Notes: generated from the sequence alone by a model not told the origin. A DNA stretch of 64,000 nt from Lewinella sp. JB7 (GCF_024297185.1 NZ_JANCTD010000003.1:62001-126000), one strand, 5' to 3'. Counted from the stretch's first letter, positions 16,305 to 24,690 are shown. Made by a program: numbers and translations.

Positions 16305-18716
16305 TCACTCTCCGACATAGATGCGATGCACCCGCGGTCCGATGCCCGTCAGAATCTCGTAGGGAATGGTCCGGGCCGCGTCGGCCAGGAGTTCGATCGG
16401 GTGCTCGGGTCCGAAAATGGTCACCCGGTCCCCTACCCTCACCTCGGGGATTACCGATACGTCAACGGTGCACATGTCCATACAGATGGTTCCGATGGTG
16501 GGTGCGGGACGCCCGTGTATCCGTACGGCAAAGTTTCCTCCTCCCGCCAGTCGCGGCAGCCCGTCCGCGTACCCTACACTCAGTACCGCAATACGGCGGT
16601 CCCGGTCCAACACCCCGCGACGCCCGTACCCGATGCTTTCGCCGGCACGACGGTCGGTCAGGGAGGTTACGGTGGTGGTTAGACTAAGCGCCGGCTGCAG
16701 CTGAGCACGAAGCTCGCGGTCACCAACCCCGAACAGGCCTATCCCGAGGCGCACCATTTCGTACGTGCCTCGGACAAACCGGGTGATTCCATTGCTGTTC
16801 AGGGCATGACGCCGGACCCGCGCGCCGCCGCCCGCCCGAAACACCGCGTACAACTCATCAAAGAGATCGAGTTGGTGGTGGGTAAAATCGTCGTGTCGAG
16901 CATCCTCCGCCGCGGCGAGGTGGGTGAAGAGCGACCGGATAGCAGCTTGCGTTTCCGGAGAGGGTGCGGAAAAATGTTTCCTGAATTCATCCGGCCGAAA
17001 CCCGAGTCGGCCCATACCGGTGTCCAGCTCCACGTGCACCGGCAGGTCCAGCGAAGCCGCTAGTCGCAACTGGGTGAGATCATGAACTACCGGTTCGAGT
17101 TGGTACTCCGCCAGCAGGGGAAAGCTGAACACCTCCGCGTTAAGTACCATGATCGGCAGGGTGATGCCCCCCCGTCGCAGCTCCCGCCCCTCTTCCGGAT
17201 AGGCTACGGCGAGGTACTCCGCCCCGGCGTCCTCCACGGCCTGGGCTACGGGAAGGGCCCCGCTGCCGTACGCCGAGGCCTTGGCCATGACGATCATCCC
17301 GCAACCAGGGGGAATGCGGCTGCGGTACGTTCGGAAATTGTGGCGCAGGGCCGGCAGATCGACCTCCAGAATGGTCCGGTGAACCTGGCCGGTCAGTAGA
17401 TCGGCGATCCGTTCGAAGTGCTCGTAACTAGCCCCCTTGACCAGTACCGTTTGTTCGCGGAAAGATAGTCGGTGCAGATTCCGCAATAGGAGATCAACCG
17501 ATGCGTAGTACTCGCAGTCGGGAAAGGCGTCCCGCAACGACTCATGATCCGAACCCACCAGAATCAGTCGTCGTGCGCGGCCGTGGAGCAACGCGGTCAG
17601 GCGGGCCTCCCGGTTTTCCACGGCCTGAACCGTACCCAGGATGAGCGTCAGGTGATTAAATGGATCGTGGGTTGCGGAGAACTGAATGGCCGCCGCCAGG
17701 GCGGTCAGATCGTTGCTGTAACTGTCGTTAATGACGGGCCCGCCGTCCCGTCCTTCCCGGCGTTCCAGTCGGTTGCTCAGCGGAACTAATTTCTCTATGG
17801 CCGTTTGCAGGGCCGGTAGCTCCATGCCCAGTTGCAGCGCGCAGGTGACTACCGACCGACCGTTGGCGAGGTAGGGTGCCGGCCAGTCGGGGAAGGTAAT
17901 GTCAAGGACTTGGCCGTTGAGGTCGAGTCCCGTTCTTCCCTCCCCAACCCAGCGGTGAACTTTCACTCCGAACAACGCGGCGACTGCTTGATCCGTCGCG
18001 CAAAGCTCGGCGGGAAGGACCACCCAATCGGTGTGCTGAAATAAGCTCAGCTTCTCGGCCCGGAGTTCATCCGCGGAGTCGAAATTAGCCAAATGGGCGG
18101 TGCCCAGGCTAGTCAGTATGCCCCCCGTAGGTTGCATGATGTCGCGCAGCAATTGCATTTGTCCGGGCCGACTGATTCCCGCCTCGAATATGGCCACTTC
18201 GTGCGTGGAGTTCATTCGCCACACGGAGAGCGGAACGCCGATGGCCGAATTGTAGGAACGGGGGCTGGCGCACACCCGGTACTCCGTCGAGAGCACTTCA
18301 CTCAACCAGTCCTTTACGATCGTTTTCCCGTTGCTCCCCGTAATGCCTACTACGGGAATACGAAACTGCTGTCGGTGGAAGCGGGCAAGTTCCTGTAACA
18401 AGCGTAAGGGGCTGTCGACGATCAGTAGGGTGAGTCGGTCGCTTCCGTCAGCGTCATGCTGTAGTGCCGCGGCGACCTCGATTTCCTGTCGGTAGTCGTC
18501 GATCCGGTCGCGGGCTACGGCAAACTGGGTCACCCCGGCACGAACCAACGGCGCGATAAAGGCGTGACCGTCACGACGTTCGCCGGGAAGCGCGAGGAAC
18601 AGCGCGTCCCCGGGCTTACTAATTAGCCGGCTATCGACGACGAGGTCGTAGTCACGGTACATTCCGTAGAGTTCCGGAAGTTGTGTCGGAATATCCGGAA
18701 TATGCAACTCACGCAT
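16305..18716 (-). CDS. murF-alr: Bifunctional MurF ligase / alanine racemase
   Basis: Fusion that both makes D-alanine from L-alanine and adds D-Ala-D-Ala to UDP-MurNAc-tripeptide, an arrangement common in Bacteroidota. The 803-residue protein has an N-terminal MurF part with ATP loop VVGITGSNGKT (about residues 122-132), and from about residue 440 a PLP-dependent racemase part with the lysine in VMAKASAYGSGALP, and SIGYGRRGVLDRDRRIAVLSVGYADGLPR near the catalytic Tyr. The ATG at 18714-18716 (MRELHIPDIP) is used; the longer frame would run into the divergent gene. The 3' end is 16 bp from the hydroxyacid dehydrogenase gene. Confidence 0.95.
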   Translation of the reverse strand: MRELHIPDIPTQLPELYGMYRDYDLVVDSRLISKPGDALFLALPGERRDGHAFIAPLVRAGVTQFAVARDRIDDYRQEIEVAAALQHDADGSDRLTLLIVDSPLRLLQELARFHRQQFRIPVVGITGSNGKTIVKDWLSEVLSTEYRVCASPRSYNSAIGVPLSVWRMNSTHEVAIFEAGISRPGQMQLLRDIMQPTGGILTSLGTAHLANFDSADELRAEKLSLFQHTDWVVLPAELCATDQAVAALFGVKVHRWVGEGRTGLDLNGQVLDITFPDWPAPYLANGRSVVTCALQLGMELPALQTAIEKLVPLSNRLERREGRDGGPVINDSYSNDLTALAAAIQFSATHDPFNHLTLILGTVQAVENREARLTALLHGRARRLILVGSDHESLRDAFPDCEYYASVDLLLRNLHRLSFREQTVLVKGASYEHFERIADLLTGQVHRTILEVDLPALRHNFRTYRSRIPPGCGMIVMAKASAYGSGALPVAQAVEDAGAEYLAVAYPEEGRELRRGGITLPIMVLNAEVFSFPLLAEYQLEPVVHDLTQLRLAASLDLPVHVELDTGMGRLGFRPDEFRKHFSAPSPETQAAIRSLFTHLAAAEDARHDDFTHHQLDLFDELYAVFRAGGGARVRRHALNSNGITRFVRGTYEMVRLGIGLFGVGDRELRAQLQPALSLTTTVTSLTDRRAGESIGYGRRGVLDRDRRIAVLSVGYADGLPRLAGGGNFAVRIHGRPAPTIGTICMDMCTVDVSVIPEVRVGDRVTIFGPEHPIELLADAARTIPYEILTGIGPRVHRIYVGE

Positions 18717-18728
18717 TGTCGAAGATCG

Positions 18729-18736
18729 TAAATTTG
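18729..18736 (+). promoter_or_regulatory. -7 promoter box of the 18741 gene
   Basis: TAAATTTG fits TAnnTTTG and ends 4 nt before the ATG at 18741, implying a leaderless transcript, the same geometry as at guaA. It lies in the 24-bp gap between divergent genes. No matching -33 TTG was found. Confidence 0.5.
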
Positions 18737-18740
18737 GCCG

Positions 18741-19451
18741 ATGCAAGTGCCCAAGATTCAGAAAGCCGTCGCGGAATTCAAAGTATGGATGATGACGGAA
18801 GAGGCCCGGGAGCTCCTCCCCCTCTGGGAAACCCAAAAAAACTGGCAGGACCACTTCAACGTGGAATCTAAGCAACTGGCCGAGAGCTACGATGCCGCCC
18901 TGGACAGTAAAACCAACCGGCGCCACTACCGCCGGGGCGGGTACGATCCCAAACGAAGCATGCTGGCCATCCTGGAATGGGAACCCGATTTCGCGCGCGA
19001 CGCATTCCGCGATCTCTTCAGCGAAGATCGGGACCTAGAAGGACGGATCCAGCGATTTGTCTTTTACATCAACGAGCTCTTCAATCGCTACCGGGACGCG
19101 AAGCCCAAGGCTCGGATACCCACCCACTACCACGACGACGACTACAACATGGTGTCGCTGTACCTGATGGGGCAGTATCCGGAGATCTATGCGCCCTACT
19201 CGACCGACTTGTTGCAGACGGTCTGTCGCAAACTCGGCGCGAAGGACGTGCCCCCGGCCGCGGATTTTCCCCGGTACACCAAGCTGTTGAAAACGCTGCG
19301 GCCCTTTTTGGACAAGGACGAGGAACTGCTCGCAAATTACCGCGAGAGTCTACGGGAAGTTGACTACCAGGGCGACAGCGCCTTACTGGTCTACTGGTTC
19401 TTCCGCTACGTGGAGATGGCTACGCCGCAGCCCGCTGCAGCTGCCGAATAA
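18741..19451 (+). CDS. Hypothetical protein, resembling the N-terminal region of McrB-like AAA proteins
   Basis: A 236-residue soluble protein without signal peptide or membrane helix. Aromatic/charged segments such as YDPKRSMLAILEWEPDFARDAFRDLFSED and HDDDYNMVSLYLMGQYPEIYAPYSTDLLQTVC recall the non-ATPase N-terminal portion of some Bacteroidota McrB-type AAA proteins. No Walker motifs follow, so it is a stand-alone version or a remnant; this resemblance is a weak inference. It overlaps by 32 bp the 3' end of the convergent antirepressor-like gene. Confidence 0.7.
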   Translation: MQVPKIQKAVAEFKVWMMTEEARELLPLWETQKNWQDHFNVESKQLAESYDAALDSKTNRRHYRRGGYDPKRSMLAILEWEPDFARDAFRDLFSEDRDLEGRIQRFVFYINELFNRYRDAKPKARIPTHYHDDDYNMVSLYLMGQYPEIYAPYSTDLLQTVCRKLGAKDVPPAADFPRYTKLLKTLRPFLDKDEELLANYRESLREVDYQGDSALLVYWFFRYVEMATPQPAAAAE

Positions 19452-20208
19452 GGTCGACGTCGGCCGGCGTGGTGAACAGCCCTTCCCCCTGGCGGTCGTC
19501 GGATACCTCCAGACGCATATTTTCGGCCAGTTCGCGGGCTAGCTTGCCCAGCTGCAGAGCGTACGGGATGCTATATCCCTGGGCGGCGTAGTGATCGACA
19601 ATCCCCACTCGGATACATTCCAGCGGATCAAAGCGGAGCAGTAATTCCCGTACGCGGTGATTCCGGTTGAAGGGAATGTTCCGTTCCTGCAAACCCTCCC
19701 GGAGCTCGTCCATGGTAATCTTCACCACGTTATCGACTCGGTAGCGATTCCAGTAGTCCGCCGAACCGGTCCGGCGCACGTACTCCTTAAGGTGGCGCTC
19801 CTCCGCGGCGGTCTGGCAGCTGAAGCGCGTCATGGCCTTAGTCTGTTCCAGCAGTTCGAGCGTCTGCTCGGCGGTCAGCTGCACACGTTCGGGGTAGATC
19901 GCTTCTTCCTTGCTCAGCTTAGTGGCAATGGCCTGCTTTACCCGCGACTTGGTGGCCAGTGCGACCAAACGGGCCAGCTCGAGGTTGAAGTAGTATTCGT
20001 GGACAACATCGGTTTTCGTATTCGTCGACCGCGCGTAATCCTGCATACCCACCGGCTTGCGAATACCGTCGGCAAACTGGTACACGTCCTTGATCCAGGT
20101 CCGCACGTTCGCCTGGTAGTGATGATCGGACAAACCCAGCGCACGGTGTAGCTCCGAAGCTTTAACGACGCGTGTCCCCTTCTTGCTGACTCGAATAGTT
20201 AGGTCCAT
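19420..20208 (-). CDS. AntA/AntB-type antirepressor-like protein
   Basis: A 262-residue protein whose N-terminal half (VVKASELHRALGLSDHHYQANVRTWIKDVYQFADG, about residues 13-47, then YYFNLELARLVALATKSRVKQAIATKLSKEEA, about 71-102) reads like phage antirepressor domains that bind DNA or repressor proteins. The C-terminal half (KITMDELREGLQERNIPFNRNHRVRELLLRFD) is unfamiliar. ATG at 20206-20208 is preferred to an upstream TTG. It is isolated from other phage genes and has an AT-rich upstream region, so it could be a phage remnant or a domesticated regulator. A promoter and a repeated 13-bp motif overlap its start. Confidence 0.6.
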   Translation of the reverse strand: MDLTIRVSKKGTRVVKASELHRALGLSDHHYQANVRTWIKDVYQFADGIRKPVGMQDYARSTNTKTDVVHEYYFNLELARLVALATKSRVKQAIATKLSKEEAIYPERVQLTAEQTLELLEQTKAMTRFSCQTAAEERHLKEYVRRTGSADYWNRYRVDNVVKITMDELREGLQERNIPFNRNHRVRELLLRFDPLECIRVGIVDHYAAQGYSIPYALQLGKLARELAENMRLEVSDDRQGEGLFTTPADVDLIRQLQRAAA

Positions 20209-20263
20209 GTTTGAAACCTGATGGTGATGCAACAAATTTAGTCCATGTTGGAATACAAACCAA
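20203..20263 (-). promoter_or_regulatory. Promoter and repeated motif before the antirepressor-like gene
   Basis: On the minus strand a TTG at 20261-20263 and TAAATTTG at 20233-20240 are separated by 20 bp, a consensus Bacteroidota promoter. A 13-bp sequence, plus-strand GTCCATGTTKGAA, occurs at 20203-20215 (covering the start codon) and 20241-20253 (between -33 and -7). Such placement suggests an autoregulatory operator, an inference. Confidence 0.6.
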
Positions 20264-20459
20264 GTTTAAAACAAAATATTTGTAATTATTTTGCTAAGTA
20301 GTCTTGTTCCTTCAACTAAGGGTCAGCCATATACGGTCCTAATTTTACCAAATTGATTACGTATTGTAGGTGTTGCCCCCGGGTTCCGCCGCGCCGGGAT
20401 CTACAAATGCAACAGAAAGACCCGTCTATCGGGCGTATCTTTGGTGAAAGTCCGCGGTT
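20264..20459. other. AT-rich intergenic region
   Basis: Together with the promoter region this gap is about 250 bp, clearly richer in A/T than its neighbours. A -7-like TATCTTTG at 20436-20443 points rightward to the gene at 20460. No RNA gene or ORF is convincing. Confidence 0.5.
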
Positions 20460-20894
20460 ATGTTTCGTACGCTCTTTAAGTTGTTGCTATTACTGGTGGT
20501 TGGCCTGCTCGCCTACAACTACTTCTACGGTACGTCGGCGGAGCGGGCGCAGAGTCGGGCCATTGTCAACAAGGCACGGGACTTGGGGGCGGACGCCTGG
20601 GATTTATTGCGCAGCGAACGGGCAAAACTGAGCGAGGGCAAATACGACGACGCCCTCGACCGACTGGAATCACTGTTTTCCGAATTAAAGGAGACGACGG
20701 ATGCCCTGGGGGACGCCGACCTGCGGGAAGAACTGGACAGTCTCCGCCTGCGCCGGGAGTCGATCGAGACCGGACTGCGGGGAGGGGATGAACTAAGCCG
20801 GTCGGCCCAACGTAAACTCGAAGAACTGACCGCCGATACCGAAGCGCTCATGCATGAAATGGAAGCGAAAAGCCAACCGTCGGCTCCCTACTGA
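20460..20894 (+). CDS. Small membrane-anchored coiled-coil protein
   Basis: A 144-residue protein with an N-terminal hydrophobic helix (about residues 3-24) that serves as signal anchor, followed by a long charged alpha-helical region rich in Glu, Leu and Arg (DALDRLESLFSELKETTDALGDADLREELDSLRL) predicted to form a coiled coil. I recognise no family. Its 3' end overlaps the dinB start by 41 bp in a different frame, so the two genes are probably cotranscribed and translationally coupled. Confidence 0.75.
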   Translation: MFRTLFKLLLLLVVGLLAYNYFYGTSAERAQSRAIVNKARDLGADAWDLLRSERAKLSEGKYDDALDRLESLFSELKETTDALGDADLREELDSLRLRRESIETGLRGGDELSRSAQRKLEELTADTEALMHEMEAKSQPSAPY

Positions 20895-21969
20895 ACTGCG
20901 TAAGATCATCCACATCGATATGGATGCGTTCTTCGCCAGCGTCGAGCAGCGGGACAATCCGGAACTCCGCGGCAAACCCATCGCCGTCGGAGGGAGCAAG
21001 ATGCGTGGGGTAGTCGCGGCGGCCAGCTACGAAGCCCGGGTATACGGGGTACGTTCCGCCATGCCGAGTATTACGGCAAAGCGGCTCTGTCCGGAGCTCA
21101 TCTTCGTAAAATCGAGCTTCGACAAATACCGGGAGGTTTCCAATCAGATCCGGGAAATCTTTTATTCCTATACCGACTTGGTGGAACCGCTCAGTCTCGA
21201 CGAAGCATACCTGGATGTGACCGAAACCAAACGGGGGCCCTCCTCCGCCACCCTCATCGCGCGGGCAATCCGGGATGAAATATTCGCCACCACCCAGCTC
21301 ACGGCTTCGGCGGGCGTGAGCTTCAATAAATTTCTGGCTAAGGTGGCCAGCGACATCAATAAGCCCAACGGCATGAAGGTCATCATGCCGGAGGAGGCCG
21401 CCGGCTTTTTATCGGCCCTGCCCGTCGAGGACTTCCACGGTATCGGTAAAGTAACCGCCGCGCGGATGCATAAGATGGGCTACCGGACCGGAGCGGATCT
21501 GCTGAAGTTGTCGGAAGTGGAAATGGCCCAGCGGTTCGGCAAAGTCGGCCGTCACTACTACCGGATCGTGCGGGCACTAGATGACCGACCGGTCAATCCG
21601 AACCGCAACCGCAAAAGCGTCGGCGCCGAGCGCACCTATAGCGAAGACGTTACTACCCTAAAGGATATGACGGAGAAGCTCGACTGGCTGGCGGAGAAAG
21701 TTTTCGACTACCTGGAAGCCCAAAATAACTTCGGGCGCACCGTCACGCTGAAAATGAAAAGTCCACACTTCGTCATTCACACCCGCAGCCGCAGTTTCAG
21801 CGGGGAAATCCGCAGGCTGGCCGATCTAAAGGAAGTAGCGTATCAGCTCCTCCGCGAGAACATCGACGAAGTACCTGTGGTGCGCCTTCTCGGGCTAAGC
21901 GTCAGTAATCTGGAGCGGGAGGGCGGCGAGGGCGTCCAACTTCTGCTACCCTTCGGGGAAGAGGAATAG
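20854..21969 (+). CDS. dinB: DNA polymerase IV (Y-family)
   Basis: Error-prone translesion polymerase of 371 residues. The catalytic residues are seen in IIHIDMDAFFASVEQ (Asp22, Asp24) and SLDEAYLDVT (Asp-Glu pair near 105-106); AAASYEARVYGVRSAMP and the HhH segment FHGIGKVTAARMHKMG are typical, and the little-finger domain ends near LLGLSVSNL. The C-terminus QLLLPF resembles a beta-clamp binding motif. ATG at 20854 is the only plausible start and lies within the preceding gene. A REP array begins 11 bp after the stop. Confidence 0.95.
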   Translation: MKWKRKANRRLPTELRKIIHIDMDAFFASVEQRDNPELRGKPIAVGGSKMRGVVAAASYEARVYGVRSAMPSITAKRLCPELIFVKSSFDKYREVSNQIREIFYSYTDLVEPLSLDEAYLDVTETKRGPSSATLIARAIRDEIFATTQLTASAGVSFNKFLAKVASDINKPNGMKVIMPEEAAGFLSALPVEDFHGIGKVTAARMHKMGYRTGADLLKLSEVEMAQRFGKVGRHYYRIVRALDDRPVNPNRNRKSVGAERTYSEDVTTLKDMTEKLDWLAEKVFDYLEAQNNFGRTVTLKMKSPHFVIHTRSRSFSGEIRRLADLKEVAYQLLRENIDEVPVVRLLGLSVSNLEREGGEGVQLLLPFGEEE

Positions 21970-21980
21970 TTCTCGGTGCG

Positions 21981-22039
21981 GTTGGACGGCTATAGCCGTT
22001 GGACCGCTATAGCCGTTGGACGGTGGGGGACCGTCCAAC
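21981..22039. repeat. REP array 1 (downstream of dinB)
   Basis: Two 17-bp units, GTTGGACGGCTATAGCC (21981-21997) and GTTGGACCGCTATAGCC (21998-22014), lead into a hairpin with 10-bp perfect arms GTTGGACGGT (22015-22024) and ACCGTCCAAC (22030-22039) around a GGGGG loop. The same family flanks the transposase-like gene at 24711. The loop here is the complement of that in array 2. Confidence 0.9.
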
Positions 22040-22140
22040 GACGGTAGTCTCTCGGTCCGTACTCCGCACTACCCGACTAAAGAACTTCTGACTACCTACT
22101 AACTGGCAACTGACTACCGTACTAACTGACTTCTGACTTT
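22040..22140. repeat. Low-complexity CTGACT/CTAACTG repeats
   Basis: Imperfect short repeats of CTGACT, CTAACTG and ACTAC fill about 22060-22139, between REP array 1 and the 3' end of the methyltransferase gene. They are non-coding and no function is evident. Confidence 0.5.
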
Positions 22141-22965
22141 CTATCCATTCATTTTCTGGAACATCAGTATGCCCCAGTCTAGGCAACCGTCTTCAGCTAG
22201 GCGGATGAAGTTTTTGTAGGTCGTAATCCGGTCGTCTACGAAGCGTTTGCTGCTCTGTTCGACGAGTTTTTCTTTATTGGCCTGCAGGGTGTACAGCACT
22301 TTGGTATAGTGATGGACGAGCTGGTCAGACAGTTCCACGCTGTAGATCTGCTGCAGAAAACCCCGCTTGGCGTCGCTGCCGTATTGTTCTTCGGTGATCA
22401 GCTCCTCGAGGGGCAGCTTTTTGATCAGTTTTTCGGATTCGGGATCCTCGCACTCCTCGCTACGCATCAACGCACTGATAATGAGCCGGCCTTCCGGTTT
22501 AAGTACGCGATGGATGGCGCGGAAGGTTTCCTTCTTCTTACCGGTTAGGCTAAAGGCATCCTGGGCGATCACGAAGTCGAAGAAGTCAGGATCGTAGGGC
22601 ATGTACTCCACGAATCCCTTGCTCACTTTCACTTTTTTGCTTAACTCGAGCTCTTCGATCTTGCGTTCGTTGTACTCGTTTTGCTTCTCGTCGTCGTTCA
22701 GGCACCAGACCTTGCACTTATACTGTTCGGCAATGTAGCGGGCCGCGCCGCCGAAGCCGGATTGCACCACCAGCACTTTGGAAGCGCGCTTGATGCGGGG
22801 CAGAAGCTTGATCATCCGGTCCGTGGTCTTGCGATTGGCCTCGTACAGACTCAGGCTTTTCGGACGGTAAATACCGATGTGCAGGTCATCTCCCCCCCAC
22901 ACGTTATGGTAAATGTGCTGGCCTTTTTTCTCTTCGACGAATAGTGGGTTGGGATTGTTAGACAT
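22141..22965 (-). CDS. SAM-dependent methyltransferase (class I, GSMT/SDMT-like)
   Basis: A 274-residue cytosolic enzyme. The opening HIYHNVWGGDDLHIGIY matches the start of small-molecule N-methyltransferases related to sarcosine/dimethylglycine methyltransferases. The SAM site is seen in VLVVQSGFGGAARYIAEQY (motif I, near residue 65), CLNDDEKQN (motif II acidic) and FDFVIAQDAFSL (motif IV). Substrate is not deducible; glycine betaine synthesis would need a partner enzyme that is not nearby. Methyl transfer to another amine, sterol or lipid is possible. Confidence 0.85.
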   Translation of the reverse strand: MSNNPNPLFVEEKKGQHIYHNVWGGDDLHIGIYRPKSLSLYEANRKTTDRMIKLLPRIKRASKVLVVQSGFGGAARYIAEQYKCKVWCLNDDEKQNEYNERKIEELELSKKVKVSKGFVEYMPYDPDFFDFVIAQDAFSLTGKKKETFRAIHRVLKPEGRLIISALMRSEECEDPESEKLIKKLPLEELITEEQYGSDAKRGFLQQIYSVELSDQLVHHYTKVLYTLQANKEKLVEQSSKRFVDDRITTYKNFIRLAEDGCLDWGILMFQKMNG

Positions 22966-23028
22966 AGGTTGGCTTTACCTAAGCTAACCCGCAACAATCC
23001 ACATTGTTCGCAATTTGATGATAATACG

Positions 23029-23397
23029 CTATTCGCGTTTCGTCAGTTCCTGCTGCCAGGTGCGCACTTCGCCGAGGCGAAAGCGGACGGGAAAGCGCGT
23101 GGCTTCCTCGAGTTGCAATTCCAGCCGACAAAAGAAGGCCAGGTACGGCTTAGTGCTCGTGAAATCGAAATCAGCATTGGCCTGCTTGCGGGCGTCCGCA
23201 CCGGAGGGGGCGGGTCCGCGGGTGCTGTATACTTCCGTTAATAGCCAAGCTTGTGGGTAGTGGCGTAGTGAGGGGGTCGCTACCCGTAGCGTTTGCTGGA
23301 TTTGAGCGTGCTTTGCTCCTGCGCCCGCGCCCATTTGCAACTGCCCCCGGGCCACTCCGCTAAGAGAAAGGAGCACCAATATGGCTAATGCGCGCAT
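23029..23397 (-). CDS. Hypothetical secreted protein
   Basis: A 122-residue protein beginning with a clear signal peptide (MRALAILVLLSLSGVARGQ), so it is periplasmic or exported. The mature part is basic with no recognised domain. The start codon overlaps the vWA gene stop as TGATG, so ATG at 23395-23397 is favoured over the GTG one codon upstream; the two genes form an operon. Function unknown, possibly linked to the vWA protein. Confidence 0.75.
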   Translation of the reverse strand: MRALAILVLLSLSGVARGQLQMGAGAGAKHAQIQQTLRVATPSLRHYPQAWLLTEVYSTRGPAPSGADARKQANADFDFTSTKPYLAFFCRLELQLEEATRFPVRFRLGEVRTWQQELTKRE

Positions 23398-24491
23398 CAC
23401 TTCTTTTTGTTGCGTTTGTAATCCCGGAATACGAAGTCACCAAGTCCCTGTAAACCACTGTAGTAAGCCTTTCCACCGTTAGTTTCGGTGAAGCTCTGCA
23501 CGAACTGTACCAGGTAAGGGTCACGGGCGATCATGAAGGTGGTGACGGGGATGCTGATCTTCCGCAGACGGGCGGCCAGATTGAGCGTGCGGTTGATGAT
23601 GGTGCGGTCGAGGCCCATGCTGTTCTTGATGTACCGCTTACCACGTTTGATGCAGGTGGGTTTACCGTCGGTGATCATGAAGATCTGCTTATTGGGATTG
23701 CGGCGGCGGCGCAGGATGTCCATGGCCAGCTCCAGTCCGGCGACGGTATTGGTGTGGTAGGGACCGACCTGGAGGTACGGAAGGTCCTTGATCTCGACCG
23801 GCCAGGCGTCGTTGCCAAAAACGATGATATCGAGGGTATCCTTGGGGAAGCGGGTGGTGATGTACTCGCTCAGGGCCATGGCGACCTTCTTGGCCGGGGT
23901 GATGCGATCCTCGCCGTAGAGTATCATGGAGTGGCTGATGTCGATCATGAGCACCGTGGACATCTGGGCCTGGTAGTGGGTTTCGTAGACTTCTAGGTCG
24001 TCGGTGGTCAGGCGGAACTCGTCGATCCCGTTGTTGATCTGAGCATTGCGGAGGCTCTCGCTGACGGCCATCTTATCGAGGGCATCCCCGAACTCAAAGG
24101 GGCGGCGCTCGCTGGTGGTTTCGTCGCCGCGACCGCTGTAGCGGGTGGAGTGGTTGCCGCGTTTGGTTTTCTTGATCTCGCCGAAGATGTCCTTGAGCGC
24201 CTTTTGCCGCAGTTCGCCTTCCATCTTGGCCGTGGGGACGTATCCGGGGCTTCCGGGGCCGTCGCCGGGCTGGATGTAGTTCTTGTCGATCAGTTCCTGA
24301 ATGAAATCGCCGATGCTGTAATCGTCGCTGGTCAGTTCGTACTGTCGGTCGAGATTGGTGAGCCACTGCAGGGCTTCCCCGACGTTTCCGGAGGTATGGG
24401 TGAGCAGTTCCTGAAACAGTTTCAGGAGTTTTTCAAAGGGGGTCTCGTCTCCCTGGCCCGCGATGTAATTTGAGAATTTCCAGCCGATCAT
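23397..24491 (-). CDS. vWA domain protein
   Basis: A 364-residue cytosolic protein. The C-terminal half is a von Willebrand factor A domain with an intact MIDAS motif DISHS (Asp184, Ser186, Ser188), later Thr in HTNTVAG and Asp in MITDGKPT, so metal-dependent ligand binding is expected. The N-terminal half (about 1-170) is helical and charged with a Gly/Pro linker, as in CoxE/YehP-like vWA proteins that partner MoxR-type AAA ATPases. No MoxR gene is in the window. It starts ATG at 24491 just beyond REP array 2. Confidence 0.85.
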   Translation of the reverse strand: MIGWKFSNYIAGQGDETPFEKLLKLFQELLTHTSGNVGEALQWLTNLDRQYELTSDDYSIGDFIQELIDKNYIQPGDGPGSPGYVPTAKMEGELRQKALKDIFGEIKKTKRGNHSTRYSGRGDETTSERRPFEFGDALDKMAVSESLRNAQINNGIDEFRLTTDDLEVYETHYQAQMSTVLMIDISHSMILYGEDRITPAKKVAMALSEYITTRFPKDTLDIIVFGNDAWPVEIKDLPYLQVGPYHTNTVAGLELAMDILRRRRNPNKQIFMITDGKPTCIKRGKRYIKNSMGLDRTIINRTLNLAARLRKISIPVTTFMIARDPYLVQFVQSFTETNGGKAYYSGLQGLGDFVFRDYKRNKKK

Positions 24492-24553
24492 ACTGGAGGA
24501 ACAGGTGGGATGGGGGATGGTTTTGGGGTGGTGGTGGGGGGGGGCGATTAGCC

Positions 24554-24646
24554 GTTGGACCGCTATAGCCGTTGGACCGCTATAGCTGTTGGACCGCTAT
24601 AGCCGTTGGACCGCTATAGCCGTTGGACGGTCCCCCACCGTCCAAC
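24554..24646. repeat. REP array 2 (upstream of RAYT)
   Basis: Four 17-bp units GTTGGACCGCTATAGCC (24554, 24571 with final T, 24588, 24605) followed by a perfect 10-bp-arm hairpin: GTTGGACGGT at 24622-24631 and ACCGTCCAAC at 24637-24646 around CCCCC. The central CGCTATAGC is itself nearly palindromic. The array lies between the divergent vWA and RAYT genes. Confidence 0.92.
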
Positions 24647-24667
24647 GGTGTCGGGCAAGATTTAACA

Positions 24668-24690
24668 CCACTCCACCAATAGTGGAGTGG
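24668..24690. other. Hairpin before the RAYT start
   Basis: Perfect 9-bp inverted repeat CCACTCCAC (24668-24676) and GTGGAGTGG (24682-24690) with loop CAATA. It is 20 bp upstream of the RAYT ATG and unrelated to the REP units. It might be part of the leader, limiting translation, or a transposase binding site. Confidence 0.6.

Noticed and set aside
18741..20208. Toxin-antitoxin pair from the convergent hypothetical and antirepressor-like genes
   Set aside because: The genes converge rather than form an operon and neither is toxin-like; no support beyond adjacency.
20203..20253. Phage attachment site from the 13-bp direct repeat
   Set aside because: Copies are only 38 bp apart and overlap a promoter, so operator function is more plausible.
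21981..22039. REP hairpin as the dinB terminator
   Set aside because: No T tract follows and the same hairpin occurs by other genes as a mobile repeat; it may affect mRNA ends but is not called a terminator.
24554..24646. REP arrays read as CRISPR
   Set aside because: Units are contiguous without unique spacers and no cas genes are present.
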